Shown: positions 1 to 5,927 of the stretch, in pieces
How the letters are laid out: each line of letters opens with the position of its first letter
Position numbering within the stretch: position 1 is the first letter of the stretch
Source: CAYLSV01 sp964386435
Lineage (GTDB): Bacteria > Planctomycetota > Phycisphaerae > Tepidisphaerales > Tepidisphaeraceae
Assembly: GCA_964386435.1 (NCBI GenBank)
Contig: CAYLSV010000125.1
Location: 1-9,131 of the forward strand
DNA: 9,131 bases
Direction of reading: 5' to 3'
Made by a program: the position numbers and the translations under genes
The notes under the pieces: generated by a model
What the model saw: the letters and a program-made list of their open reading frames with translations, nothing else
Database searches by the model: none
Told to the model about the DNA's origin: nothing

Positions 1-298
1 CGCCGCCACCACGGCCGCCGCCGTAGCCACCACCACCGCCGCCGCCGCCGCCGCGGTCTTCACGAGGCCGGGCCTCGTTGACCTGGATGGTGCGGCCGTC
101 GAGCGGCGTGTTGTTCAGCTTCTCGACGGCTTGCGTTGCCCCCTCGTCGGGCATGGTGACGAAGGCGAAGCCGCGGGGACGGCCGGTTTCCCGGTCGTGG
201 GGCATGGCGAGGTCTTCGACGACGCCAAATTGTTCGAAGAGTTCGCGCAAGGCGTCTTCGGAAGTGTTGTACGAAAGGTTTCCAACAAACAGGCGCAT
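1..298 (-). CDS. Glycine-rich RRM RNA-binding protein (partial, C-terminus off window)
   Basis: The reading frame from the ATG at 298 runs off the left edge with 99 residues visible. It is a single RNA recognition motif: RNP2 is LFVGNL at residues 3-8 and RNP1 is RGFAFVTM at residues 42-49, with the spacing expected of the family. The motif ends with IQVNEARPRE near residue 80, and a glycine-rich tail broken by Tyr and Arg begins at residue 83. This architecture matches the small bacterial RRM proteins of cyanobacteria and planctomycetes, which bind single-stranded RNA and are often cold-responsive. The start is supported by GGAG seven bases upstream of the ATG and by the motif beginning at residue 2. 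Its RNA target and full tail length cannot be seen here. The tail's simple GGC/GGT coding repeat is prone to length change. Confidence 0.95.
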   Translation of the reverse strand, partial: MRLFVGNLSYNTSEDALRELFEQFGVVEDLAMPHDRETGRPRGFAFVTMPDEGATQAVEKLNNTPLDGRTIQVNEARPREDRGGGGGGGGGYGGGRGGG

Positions 299-639
299 GG
301 CCCAGCTCCAATTCTATCCAAACTAAGCGGGCCACTCACTGTGGTGCGCCCGCCGGTTCCATCTCCGCAAAGTCTTCAATGCCTGCACCGCTTGTCATCC
401 GCCGAGCCGTTCGTGCCAGTCGCCCAGGAGCCGACTTGGTGAGTCGGGGTTCCCGTGGGTCGTCGCGTCGCGCGTCGTGGTAACCAGGTGCGGCCGATGG
501 CCGCGGAACATGCCGCCGTTGTGCCGGTCGCCCCCATCGGGCCACCGAAGAACACGCCGGTCGGCGGCGGCATTGTCGCACCCTCGCCGCGTGAATCAAC
601 CGGCGGTGAAATTAGTTTTGCTCAAGAAATTCCAGTGGT
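299..639. other. Gene-poor stretch with two small hairpins and a doubtful ORF
   Basis: No convincing gene was found here. Two short inverted repeats are visible: CCGACT/AGTCGG with a 5-base loop at 431-447, and GCGGCC/GGCCGC with a 3-base loop at 490-504. Neither has a T-tract, so they are not clear intrinsic terminators. On the minus strand a frame ending at the stop at 395-397 is open for about 66 codons. From an ATG at 511 it would give 38 residues ending in LLGDWHERLGG, but no ribosome-binding site is obvious and competing frames are equally open. The stretch contains the upstream region of the RRM gene and the downstream region of the gene ending at 640. Confidence 0.5.
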
Positions 640-1167
640 TCAGCGGCCGGCCGGTGCCACGCTCGGCGGCTTGCCGGGCTGGGTCTCGAAGCTGGCGAGG
701 TGGTCGAGCCACATCATCGTCAGGCCGTTCTCGTAGGCTCCTTCCTTCACCGCGTTCATGTAGAACTCGGTGGGCGGCACGTCGAACCGGGCCGGGCTCA
801 CGCCGACGAACACTTCCGCCTCCACCACCGCCCCGCCGCCGGCGTACCGCACCGGCAGGGTCTGGCGGCTGTGCACGCCCTTCTCCTGCCCGCCCGCGTC
901 GAGCCTTCGGCCGGCCTTGCGGTCGAGCAGTTCCAGATCCTTTGTTGTGACCTCGAAGAGCGCGCCCATCACGCTTTTGCCCGGATCGCGGACCACGTCG
1001 GCCACGCCGCCGCCCCAGTACTCGTCGTAAATCGGGAAGCAGAGGCGAAAGTTCTCCAGCAGCGCAGCCCGGCCCTTGCGCAGCGTCGGCGGCCGCACGC
1101 CGTGGGCGCGTGCCCATGCGGCGAGCGCGACGCTGCTGAGGTTGGAGCCGTAGGAGAAGTAGTACAT
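640..1167 (-). CDS. Gamma-glutamylcyclotransferase (GGCT/AIG2)-fold protein, catalytic Glu apparently lost
   Basis: This 175-residue protein opens with MYYFSYGSNLS. YGSNL at residues 6-10 is the hallmark substrate-binding loop of the gamma-glutamylcyclotransferase family, whose members convert gamma-glutamyl amines or dipeptides to 5-oxoproline plus the free amine. The middle (WGGGVADVV at 51-59, then GALFEVTTKDLELLD at 68-82) lines up with human GGCT through its catalytic segment, DEQEG. Here that segment reads DRKAG (residues 82-86), so the position of the essential glutamate is Ala85. The protein is therefore either catalytically inactive or uses another residue. The start is set by the motif beginning at residue 2; no strong Shine-Dalgarno is seen. 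The gene lies 91 bases downstream of the LON-domain gene, beyond a candidate terminator, so it is probably transcribed separately. The family call is secure, the activity is not. Confidence 0.9.
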   Translation of the reverse strand: MYYFSYGSNLSSVALAAWARAHGVRPPTLRKGRAALLENFRLCFPIYDEYWGGGVADVVRDPGKSVMGALFEVTTKDLELLDRKAGRRLDAGGQEKGVHSRQTLPVRYAGGGAVVEAEVFVGVSPARFDVPPTEFYMNAVKEGAYENGLTMMWLDHLASFETQPGKPPSVAPAGR

Positions 1168-1236
1168 CGGGCGCGGGTGGAGCGGGCATGCTACGCGGGA
1201 ACGCCCGTCGGACGCGACCGCTTTCGCGGACGGCCC

Positions 1237-1260
1237 AAAAGGGTTGAATCAACCCATTTT
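1237..1260 (-). terminator. Candidate intrinsic terminator of the LON-domain gene
   Basis: Read on the minus strand, the stop TAA of the LON-domain gene is followed at once by a stem GGGTTG/CAACCC with a three-base loop (1241-1255) and then TTTT (1240-1237). An A-run before the stem can pair with the T-run and lengthen it. The stem is short, so strength is probably moderate. The near-symmetrical layout could also work on the other strand, but no plus-strand gene ends here. Confidence 0.65.
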
Positions 1261-2044
1261 AGAGGTTGCCCTCATCGTCCTCGTCCGCTTCATCATCCAG
1301 TTCGTGGTCCGCCTCGTCGGCGGCGTTGAACAGGGTCCGCTTGCCGTCGAGGCTGGCGGTGGTCGGGTCGGGGTTGGCGGCGGCGAGCAGGCGGGTGACG
1401 GCCTCGACGCGGCTGCCGGCGTCGACCTCCTCGAGCAGCCGCTGCTTGAGCCGGGCGTCCTCGAACAGCTCGAACGCCAGCACGTCGGCGATGTCGGCCA
1501 CCGGCAGCGGCCCGGCGAGCAGGCGGGCGAACTGCCGGCCCAGCGACGACTCGGCCAGCGGCGGCCGCTGGCAGATTGCGGTCAGGCGTTGCCGCTGCGG
1601 GTCAAGGTCGATTTCCAGCGGCCGCTTCTCGGCGAGGATCTCCAGATCGCCCCGGCGGTAGGCGCGGCTGAAATCTTCCTCAACGAGGCGGACGCGGGCC
1701 ACGCCGTGGAGCAGCAGGTTGTACCGGCCGTCGTCCATGCGCTGCACCTCGCCGATGCGGCCCAGGCCACAAATCGGTTCGAGGGCCGGGTGATCGGTGA
1801 AGTCGCCGTCGTCCTCGTCGCCATCGAGCTTGGGCTGGCACATGGCGATCAGGCGGTCGCCGGCGAGGGCGTCCTGCACCATTTGCCGGTATCGCTCCTC
1901 GAAGATGTGCAACGGCAGCACGGCCCTCGGAAACAGCACCATGCCCGGCAGCGGGAACAGCGGCGTCGACGCCAGCACGTCCCCCGCCTCGGCCGACCAA
2001 TCGGCGTCCAGGTCGTCAAATCCCCCATCGCCGTCGGCGGCCAT
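1259..2044 (-). CDS. LON substrate-binding domain protein (no protease domain)
   Basis: This protein of 261 residues contains a stand-alone Lon N-terminal substrate-binding domain at about residues 26-220. Recognisable pieces are LFPLPGMVLFPRAVLPLHIF (29-48), EERYRQMV (49-56), GLGRIGEV (93-100) and DGRYNLLLHGVARVRL (105-120), followed by the helical half of the domain. There is no AAA+ module or Ser-Lys protease domain, and the length fits the widespread bacterial stand-alone LON-domain proteins, whose function is poorly defined (presumed binding of unfolded or peptide substrates). The N-terminus and the last 20 residues (ADEADHELDDEADEDDEGNL) are strongly acidic and probably disordered. The gene lies 21 bases after the DUF2934-type gene on the same strand and ends in the hairpin at 1241-1255, which suggests it is the last gene of a three-gene unit beginning with the peroxiredoxin. 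Confidence 0.93.
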   Translation of the reverse strand: MAADGDGGFDDLDADWSAEAGDVLASTPLFPLPGMVLFPRAVLPLHIFEERYRQMVQDALAGDRLIAMCQPKLDGDEDDGDFTDHPALEPICGLGRIGEVQRMDDGRYNLLLHGVARVRLVEEDFSRAYRRGDLEILAEKRPLEIDLDPQRQRLTAICQRPPLAESSLGRQFARLLAGPLPVADIADVLAFELFEDARLKQRLLEEVDAGSRVEAVTRLLAAANPDPTTASLDGKRTLFNAADEADHELDDEADEDDEGNL

Positions 2045-2065
2045 GCGGCATCGTAGGCCCGCGGG

Positions 2066-2296
2066 TCAGGCCGCCCGCAACTGGCGTTCGGCGGCGAGCC
2101 AGCGGTCGGCGTCGGTGCCGGGGGCGCCCTGCTGGTGCAGGTAGAACGCCGCCTCGGCAATTTGCCGCTCGGTCGGCTCGGGCCGCGGGATGGCGACGCG
2201 GATCTCCCGCATCACGGGGGCCACCTGTTGCCGGCGGGCGCGGCGGGCGGCGTCGAGCTTCTTGCGGCGCTGGGCGGGCTTGAGGGTCTTGGGCAT
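2066..2296 (-). CDS. Small basic protein with DUF2934-like C-terminus
   Basis: This protein of 76 residues has two parts. The N-terminal third is very basic (KPAQRRKKLDAARRARRQQ). The C-terminal half, RQIAEAAFYLHQQGAPGTDADRWLAAERQL, matches the pattern of DUF2934: a helix beginning with IAEAAY-like residues, a Gly/Asp turn, and a final W-x-x-AE helix. DUF2934 proteins are short and of unknown function, and the basic half suggests nucleic-acid or acidic-partner binding (inference). I chose the ATG at 2296. A GTG six codons upstream at 2314 is in frame and would add MADKVR, but neither start has a clear Shine-Dalgarno. The gene sits 33 bases after the peroxiredoxin stop and 21 bases before the LON-domain start, consistent with co-transcription. 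Confidence 0.8.
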   Translation of the reverse strand: MPKTLKPAQRRKKLDAARRARRQQVAPVMREIRVAIPRPEPTERQIAEAAFYLHQQGAPGTDADRWLAAERQLRAA

Positions 2297-2329
2297 GCGA
2301 ACTTTATCGGCCACGCGTCGCCAACTTGT

Positions 2330-2797
2330 TCAGGACCGCAGCGCCTCAAGCACCATCTGCTCGTGGCCCTCGGGCTTGACCTTCTCGAACACGGTTTTAA
2401 CCCGGCCGCCCTGCTCGACAATGAACGTGGTGCGGTTGGCCCCGTGGTACTTTTTGCCAAACATGCTCTTCTCGGCCCACACGCCGTAGGCCTCGCACAC
2501 GGCGTGGTCGGCGTCGGCGAGCAGCGGGAAGTTGAGGTCGAACTTCTTGGCGAACTTCGTCACCTCGGCCACCGGGTCGGGGCTGATGCCGACCACCGCC
2601 GCGCCGGCGTTTTGCAGATCGGTCATCGTGTCGCGCAAGCCGCACGCCTGCTTGGTGCAGCCCGGCGTGTCGGCCTTGGGGTAGAAGTAGACCACCACCG
2701 CCCGGTCGGCGGCGAGCTGTGAGAGCGTGACCTCACCGCCGTCGCTGGCGGGCAGCGTGAAGTCCGGGGCGACGTCACCGGCTTGGGGCATGGGCAT
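2330..2797 (-). CDS. bcp: Thioredoxin-dependent peroxiredoxin, BCP/PrxQ type
   Basis: This protein of 155 residues, almost exactly the length of E. coli Bcp, reduces hydrogen peroxide and organic hydroperoxides using electrons from thioredoxin in the cytoplasm. The peroxidatic motif DTPGCTKQACGLRD gives Cys47 as peroxidatic and Cys52 as resolving cysteine five residues on, the spacing typical of atypical 2-Cys PrxQ enzymes. Other family landmarks are APDFTLPASDG (10-20), VVVYFYPKADTPGCT (34-48), VVGISPD near residue 70, FPLLADADHAVCEAYGVW near 90, and NRTTFIVEQGG near 120. A second Met at residue 3 is an equally possible start and would barely change the protein. It is the first gene of the apparent bcp / DUF2934-like / LON-domain unit and is divergent from the surface-protein gene; the 149 bases between them must hold both promoters, but I could not pick either out with confidence. 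Confidence 0.97.
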   Translation of the reverse strand: MPMPQAGDVAPDFTLPASDGGEVTLSQLAADRAVVVYFYPKADTPGCTKQACGLRDTMTDLQNAGAAVVGISPDPVAEVTKFAKKFDLNFPLLADADHAVCEAYGVWAEKSMFGKKYHGANRTTFIVEQGGRVKTVFEKVKPEGHEQMVLEALRS

Positions 2798-2946
2798 GAG
2801 GCGAAGTTAGCCGCGTCGCCCGGTGCTGGTGTGGCGGGCGGAGAAAAATCAGCCTGTTCTGAAAGGCGCGGCGACGCCGGGCGATTTACCGGGCGAGGCC
2901 GGCATCGGGCCGACCTCACCGCTCCCGACCGCCCACCCCCACCGCC

Positions 2947-3981
2947 ATGAACGACCACATCCAAACGCTGGAAAACCGCCGCCTGCTCGCCGCCGACGCC
3001 GTGCTCGATGAGGGCGTGCTGACCGTCACCGGCACCAACGGCCGCGAGGCGATCAACGTCATCCAGACGACGCAGCACCTCGCCGACGACACCCGCGAGG
3101 TGGACGACGGCACGACGAGCGTCGGCCTCGACTTCGAGACGCTCGAGGCCGCCGCCGGGCTGGCACTGGCCGGGCTCGACGGAACGGTGGAGCCGGCCGA
3201 GGGGCCGTTCGCCGCCGGGTTCGACATCATCGCCGCCAGCGACTTCCGTTACACAACCGACGGCGAATTGCTCGGCGGCACGATCCGCCATACCGGCACG
3301 CTCACCTTCGACCTCGTCGGCAGCGACGGCCAGGTGACGATTGGCGACTTCGACATCGGCTTCGACGCCAGCCGCGCCACCGACGGCAACACCGGCCTGT
3401 TCGTCGCCGACACGGTGGGCAGTTTGGGCATCCTGTTCGACATCGGCGCCCCCGACTCGCTCGCCGCCGGTGATGCGACGTTGGATGTGGGCCGGGCCGA
3501 TCTGAACGTCTCGCCGGAGTTCGCCGCGTTCCTGTCGGGTGCCGGCCTTGCCAGCAGTGACTTGACCGGCGCGACGGTCGGTGCCGCCCGTGTCGACGCG
3601 CTGGGCGTGGCCCAGGTGCCGACGATTCTGGTGAACCGTCTCGCCCCGTTCCAGCGGCCGGCGTTCTTCGACTTCGACGCCGAGTTGGTCGACGACGTGG
3701 TCATCGACAGCGGCGGCGGCCGGGACTCGGTGAACGTGTTAAACCTGGAGGTCGAGAACCTCTCGATCGACACCGGCAACGGCCGCGACCGGGTGCTGCT
3801 GCTGCGCAACACGGTTGCCGGTGACACGACGATCGACCTCGGCGGCGGCCGTGATTTGGTCTTTGCGTTCCGCAACACCTTCGCCGGCAGCGTCACCCTC
3901 GACGGCGGTCGCGGCCGCGACACGTTCATCGACATCCTCAACGACTTCTCCGAGGAGCCGGTGCTGATCAGCATCCGCTGA
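2947..3981 (+). CDS. Planctomycete surface-type protein with LEPRRLLS-like N-terminus and RTX-like repeats
   Basis: This protein has 344 residues and no assigned function. The N-terminus, HIQTLENRRLLAADAV (4-19), is a variant of the LEPRRLLS motif found at the start of many predicted exported planctomycete proteins. The next stretch, LTVTGTNGREAINV (25-38), resembles the GTxGxDxIxV unit that commonly follows it. The middle is acidic and rich in Ala, Gly and Asp, with predicted beta character. At about residues 251-332 four degenerate units of 21-22 residues repeat, each with an Asp-x-Gly-x-Gly-Arg-Asp core: IDSGGGRDSV (253-262), IDTGNGRDRV (274-283), IDLGGGRDLV (296-305) and LDGGRGRDTF (318-327). 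The core resembles the GxGxDxU half of RTX calcium-binding repeats, but the spacing suggests one beta-helix turn per unit (inference). There is no transmembrane anchor and no obvious Shine-Dalgarno. The start is fixed by the motif at residues 8-14. Confidence 0.88.
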   Translation: MNDHIQTLENRRLLAADAVLDEGVLTVTGTNGREAINVIQTTQHLADDTREVDDGTTSVGLDFETLEAAAGLALAGLDGTVEPAEGPFAAGFDIIAASDFRYTTDGELLGGTIRHTGTLTFDLVGSDGQVTIGDFDIGFDASRATDGNTGLFVADTVGSLGILFDIGAPDSLAAGDATLDVGRADLNVSPEFAAFLSGAGLASSDLTGATVGAARVDALGVAQVPTILVNRLAPFQRPAFFDFDAELVDDVVIDSGGGRDSVNVLNLEVENLSIDTGNGRDRVLLLRNTVAGDTTIDLGGGRDLVFAFRNTFAGSVTLDGGRGRDTFIDILNDFSEEPVLISIR

Positions 3982-4006
3982 TGCCGAATCGAGGCGAGAT
4001 GAAGTC

Positions 4007-4086
4007 TGGGGTAGCCGTGGAGCTTGCTCCGCGTGTCTGGTGACGATCAACCGGGCGCGCTGGAAGCAAGCTTCACGGCTACCCCA
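4007..4086 (+). repeat. Long imperfect hairpin (34 bp) between convergent genes, REP-like
   Basis: The arms 4007-4028 and 4065-4086 pair over 22 positions with a single G-T. After a one-base bulge, 4029-4030 pairs with 4062-4063, and 4031-4040 pairs with 4051-4060 over ten positions including three T-G, leaving a ten-base apex (4041-4050) that itself contains TGA/TCA. Every non-Watson-Crick pair is a G-U wobble if the plus strand is transcribed and an A-C mismatch on the other strand. It lies 25 bases after the stop of the plus-strand surface-protein gene and 44 bases before the stop of the minus-strand yqeY homologue. There is no T-tract on either side, so it is not a standard intrinsic terminator. 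It could be an mRNA 3'-end stabiliser or bidirectional transcription barrier, or one copy of a dispersed palindromic repeat. Confidence 0.85.
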
Positions 4087-4130
4087 ATGAACGCGCCGGA
4101 CCTCATCCTCCGCTCCCCGCGCGAAGTAGT

Positions 4131-4565
4131 TCACGCCGACAGCTTCTGGCGCATCAGCTTGTTCACGAGCGCCGCGTCGGCGTCCTGGCCGTGCTGCTTC
4201 ATGAACGTCCCGGTGGCCCGGCCGGCGTCGCTCGGGCCAAAGCTTTGATCGGCAAGGAAGGCGTCGATCTTCGCGGCCGTCTCGGTCTCGTCCATCTTTT
4301 TCGGCAGGTACTCGGCCGCGACGCTGACCTCAAAGTCGCTCTCGGCGGCGCGGGCTTCATCGTCGTGCTTGCGGTACGTCTCGGCGGCCTTCCTCGCGCC
4401 GCTGGCGAAGCTCGCGACGGCCTTCTCGGGCGTCGTCTTGTTCATGTCGGCGTTCTTGACGTCGCTGAGCAGCATGCGGATCACGCCCAGCCGCTTCTTG
4501 TCGCCGGCCTTCATCGCCGTCTTCATGTCGGCGGTCAGTCTGCTCTCGAGGGTGTCGTCGGCCAT
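4131..4565 (-). CDS. yqeY: YqeY family protein (GatB/YqeY domain)
   Basis: This all-helical protein of 144 residues matches YqeY, which resembles the tail domain of the GatB subunit of the tRNA amidotransferase; the free-standing protein's role is unsettled, though tRNA-related function is presumed. Family features are the N-terminal LTADMKTAMKAGDKKRLGVI (10-29) followed by RMLLSDVKNAD (30-40), the central AEYLPKKMDE (84-93), and the C-terminal GRATGTFMKQHGQDADAALV (115-134) ending in NKLMRQKLS. The length is typical (about 145-150). The ATG at 4565 is the natural start for the family; no strong Shine-Dalgarno is visible. The gene is divergent from rho across 108 bases and convergent with the surface-protein gene, so it appears monocistronic. 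Confidence 0.93.
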   Translation of the reverse strand: MADDTLESRLTADMKTAMKAGDKKRLGVIRMLLSDVKNADMNKTTPEKAVASFASGARKAAETYRKHDDEARAAESDFEVSVAAEYLPKKMDETETAAKIDAFLADQSFGPSDAGRATGTFMKQHGQDADAALVNKLMRQKLSA

Positions 4566-4660
4566 GCGGGCAGGTTACGCCGCCTACAGTGTGGGCGTGG
4601 TGCGATGCGGTTCATCGCCGGCCACACCCTTCTTTTTCAGCGTCGGTGCCCAAGCCGCGC

Positions 4661-4665
4661 AGGAG
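4661..4665 (+). promoter_or_regulatory. Shine-Dalgarno fixing the TTG start of rho
   Basis: AGGAG lies eight bases before the TTG at 4674. No ATG or GTG with comparable support lies between this site and the conserved part of Rho, and the other in-frame TTG at 4668 is only two bases from the site. The frame stays open far upstream, but that part is antisense to yqeY and has no Rho similarity. Confidence 0.75.
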
Positions 4666-4673
4666 CTTTGCGC

Positions 4674-5870
4674 TTGCCCGAGAACTCGACCCAAGATCCG
4701 GCCGATGCCAAGACCGACAAGATCGTCGGCATCCTTCACACGCCCACCGACAAAGGCGATGGCTACCTCCGCCAGCCCGAGGCGCTGCTCCGCGACCTCG
4801 TCGGGCCCAACGTCGTGCCGCGGAACCTCATCAACCAGCTCAACCTCCGGCCCGGCAACCTCATCGAAGGCCTACCCAAAGGGGCCGGCAACAACGGCAA
4901 CAACGGCAACCGACGCGGCCGGCGGCGCGGCGGCGGCCAACGCAACTCCCCGGCGCTGGGCCGCATCGAACTCGTCGACGGGCTGCCCGCCCCGGACTAC
5001 GCCGGCGTCGTGCCGATGAGCGAGGCCGTCCCGCTCGACCCCCAGCCGCGGCTCCAGCTCGAACACGACGCGGACGAACTGACCACCCGCTGCATCGACA
5101 TCCTCACGCCCATCGGCTTCGGCCAGCGCGGCCTGATCGTCGCCCCGCCGCGGGTCGGCAAGACCATGCTGCTGCAAAATATCGCCCGCGGCATCGGGGC
5201 CAACTACCCCGACGTCGACCTCGACCTCCTGCTCATCGACGAGCGGCCCGAGGAAGTCACCGACATGCGGCGGAACGTCCCCGGCACCGTCTACGCCAGC
5301 AGCAACGACAACGACGCCCGCGCCCACATGGACCTGGCCACCCTCGTCGTCGAGCGGGCCAAGCGGCGGGTCGAGCGGGGCAAGGACGTCGTCATCCTGC
5401 TCGACAGCCTCACCCGGCTCGGCCGGGCGTTCAACCGCGGCAGCAACAGCGGCAAAACCCTCTCCGGCGGCATCGACGCCCGCGCCCTGGAAGTCCCCAA
5501 ACGCCTGTTCGGCGCCGCGAGAAAGATCGAGAACGGCGGCAGTTTGACGATCATCGCCACGTGCCTGATCCAGACCAACAGCCGCATGGACGACGTGATC
5601 TTCGAGGAGTTCAAGGGCACCGGCAACATGGAGCTGACCCTCGACCGCAAGCTGGCCGACCAACGCATCTTCCCCGCCATCAACGTCACCCAAAGCGGCA
5701 CCCGCAAGGAAGACCTGCTGCTGACCCCCGAAGACCTCCAAGCCGCCCACAAGATCCGCCGCCACCTCCTGGCCATGAACCCGGTCGCCGCGGTCCAGAC
5801 GCTGTTGCAAGCCCTCAAAAAGCACCCGAACAACGCCAGCTTCTACAAGACAATGCTGGCCCGAGGCTAA
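4674..5870 (+). CDS. rho: Transcription termination factor Rho, with shortened N-terminus and N/G/R-rich insert
   Basis: Rho is a hexameric RNA-dependent ATPase and helicase that ends untranslated transcripts. This copy has 398 residues from the TTG at 4674. The ATPase core is fully conserved: Walker A APPRVGKT (157-164, Lys163), ERPEEVTDMRR, Walker B VVILLDSLTRLGRAFN with Asp244, GAARKIENGGSLTIIAT, FEEFKGTGNMEL, and SGTRKEDLL containing Arg344. The N-terminal region is unusual. The helical bundle of about 45 residues that precedes the OB-fold in E. coli Rho is absent, because only about 16 residues come before IVGILHTP (17-24). The RNA-binding strand equivalent to DGFGFLR is KGDGYLR (27-33), so two aromatic contacts are changed. 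An Asn-, Gly- and Arg-rich segment (69-92, with NNGNNGN and RRGRRRGGGQR) interrupts the OB-fold. The core leaves no doubt about identity, and RNA preference is likely altered. The next gene follows 57 bases downstream. Confidence 0.98.
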   Translation: MPENSTQDPADAKTDKIVGILHTPTDKGDGYLRQPEALLRDLVGPNVVPRNLINQLNLRPGNLIEGLPKGAGNNGNNGNRRGRRRGGGQRNSPALGRIELVDGLPAPDYAGVVPMSEAVPLDPQPRLQLEHDADELTTRCIDILTPIGFGQRGLIVAPPRVGKTMLLQNIARGIGANYPDVDLDLLLIDERPEEVTDMRRNVPGTVYASSNDNDARAHMDLATLVVERAKRRVERGKDVVILLDSLTRLGRAFNRGSNSGKTLSGGIDARALEVPKRLFGAARKIENGGSLTIIATCLIQTNSRMDDVIFEEFKGTGNMELTLDRKLADQRIFPAINVTQSGTRKEDLLLTPEDLQAAHKIRRHLLAMNPVAAVQTLLQALKKHPNNASFYKTMLARG

Positions 5871-5887
5871 CCCGCTTCGTCTGCCGT

Positions 5888-5920
5888 CTGGACCTCCGCC
5901 GCGTGGCGGCGGAGGTCCGG
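5888..5920 (+). promoter_or_regulatory. 15-bp GC-rich hairpin after rho, covering the next gene's Shine-Dalgarno
   Basis: A perfect 12-bp inverted repeat (5891-5902 with 5906-5917, loop GTG) is extended by three more pairs (one G-U) to 5888-5920. It starts 18 bases after the rho stop codon. Its right arm contains GGAGGT (5911-5916), the best Shine-Dalgarno for the ATG at 5928, so the folded RNA would hide it. There is no T-tract, so intrinsic termination is unlikely. Roles as attenuator, translational gate or processing site are inference. Confidence 0.7.
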
Positions 5921-5927
5921 CCGGGAG

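Noticed and set aside
311..316. Minus-strand TAGAAT as a -10 box for the RRM gene
   Set aside because: No -35 element is visible at a suitable distance, and the implied start site would fall inside or after the Shine-Dalgarno, leaving almost no leader.
700..1329. Plus-strand open frame of 209 codons opposite the GGCT-fold gene
   Set aside because: It spans two minus-strand genes and their intergenic terminator, and is rich in His, Arg, Ala and Val without any family motif.
2877..2896. Direct repeat CCGGGCGA (2877-2884 and 2889-2896) in the bcp/surface-protein gap
   Set aside because: It is only eight bases in a very GC-rich context, and no promoter or operator pattern accompanies it.
3249..3974. 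Minus-strand open frame of 241 codons opposite the surface-protein gene
   Set aside because: Its Ser-, Arg- and Pro-rich composition follows from reading the other strand of the repeat-bearing gene. There is no domain and no start signal.
4191..4673. Upstream extension of the rho frame by 161 codons
   Set aside because: The extension is antisense to the well-supported yqeY gene, lacks Rho similarity, and the AGGAG at 4661-4665 points to the TTG at 4674.
4872..5825. Minus-strand open frame of 317 codons opposite rho
   Set aside because: It is a mirror of the third-position GC bias of rho, made mostly of Val, Ala, Gly and Asp with no recognisable domain, and is fully covered by an unmistakable gene.
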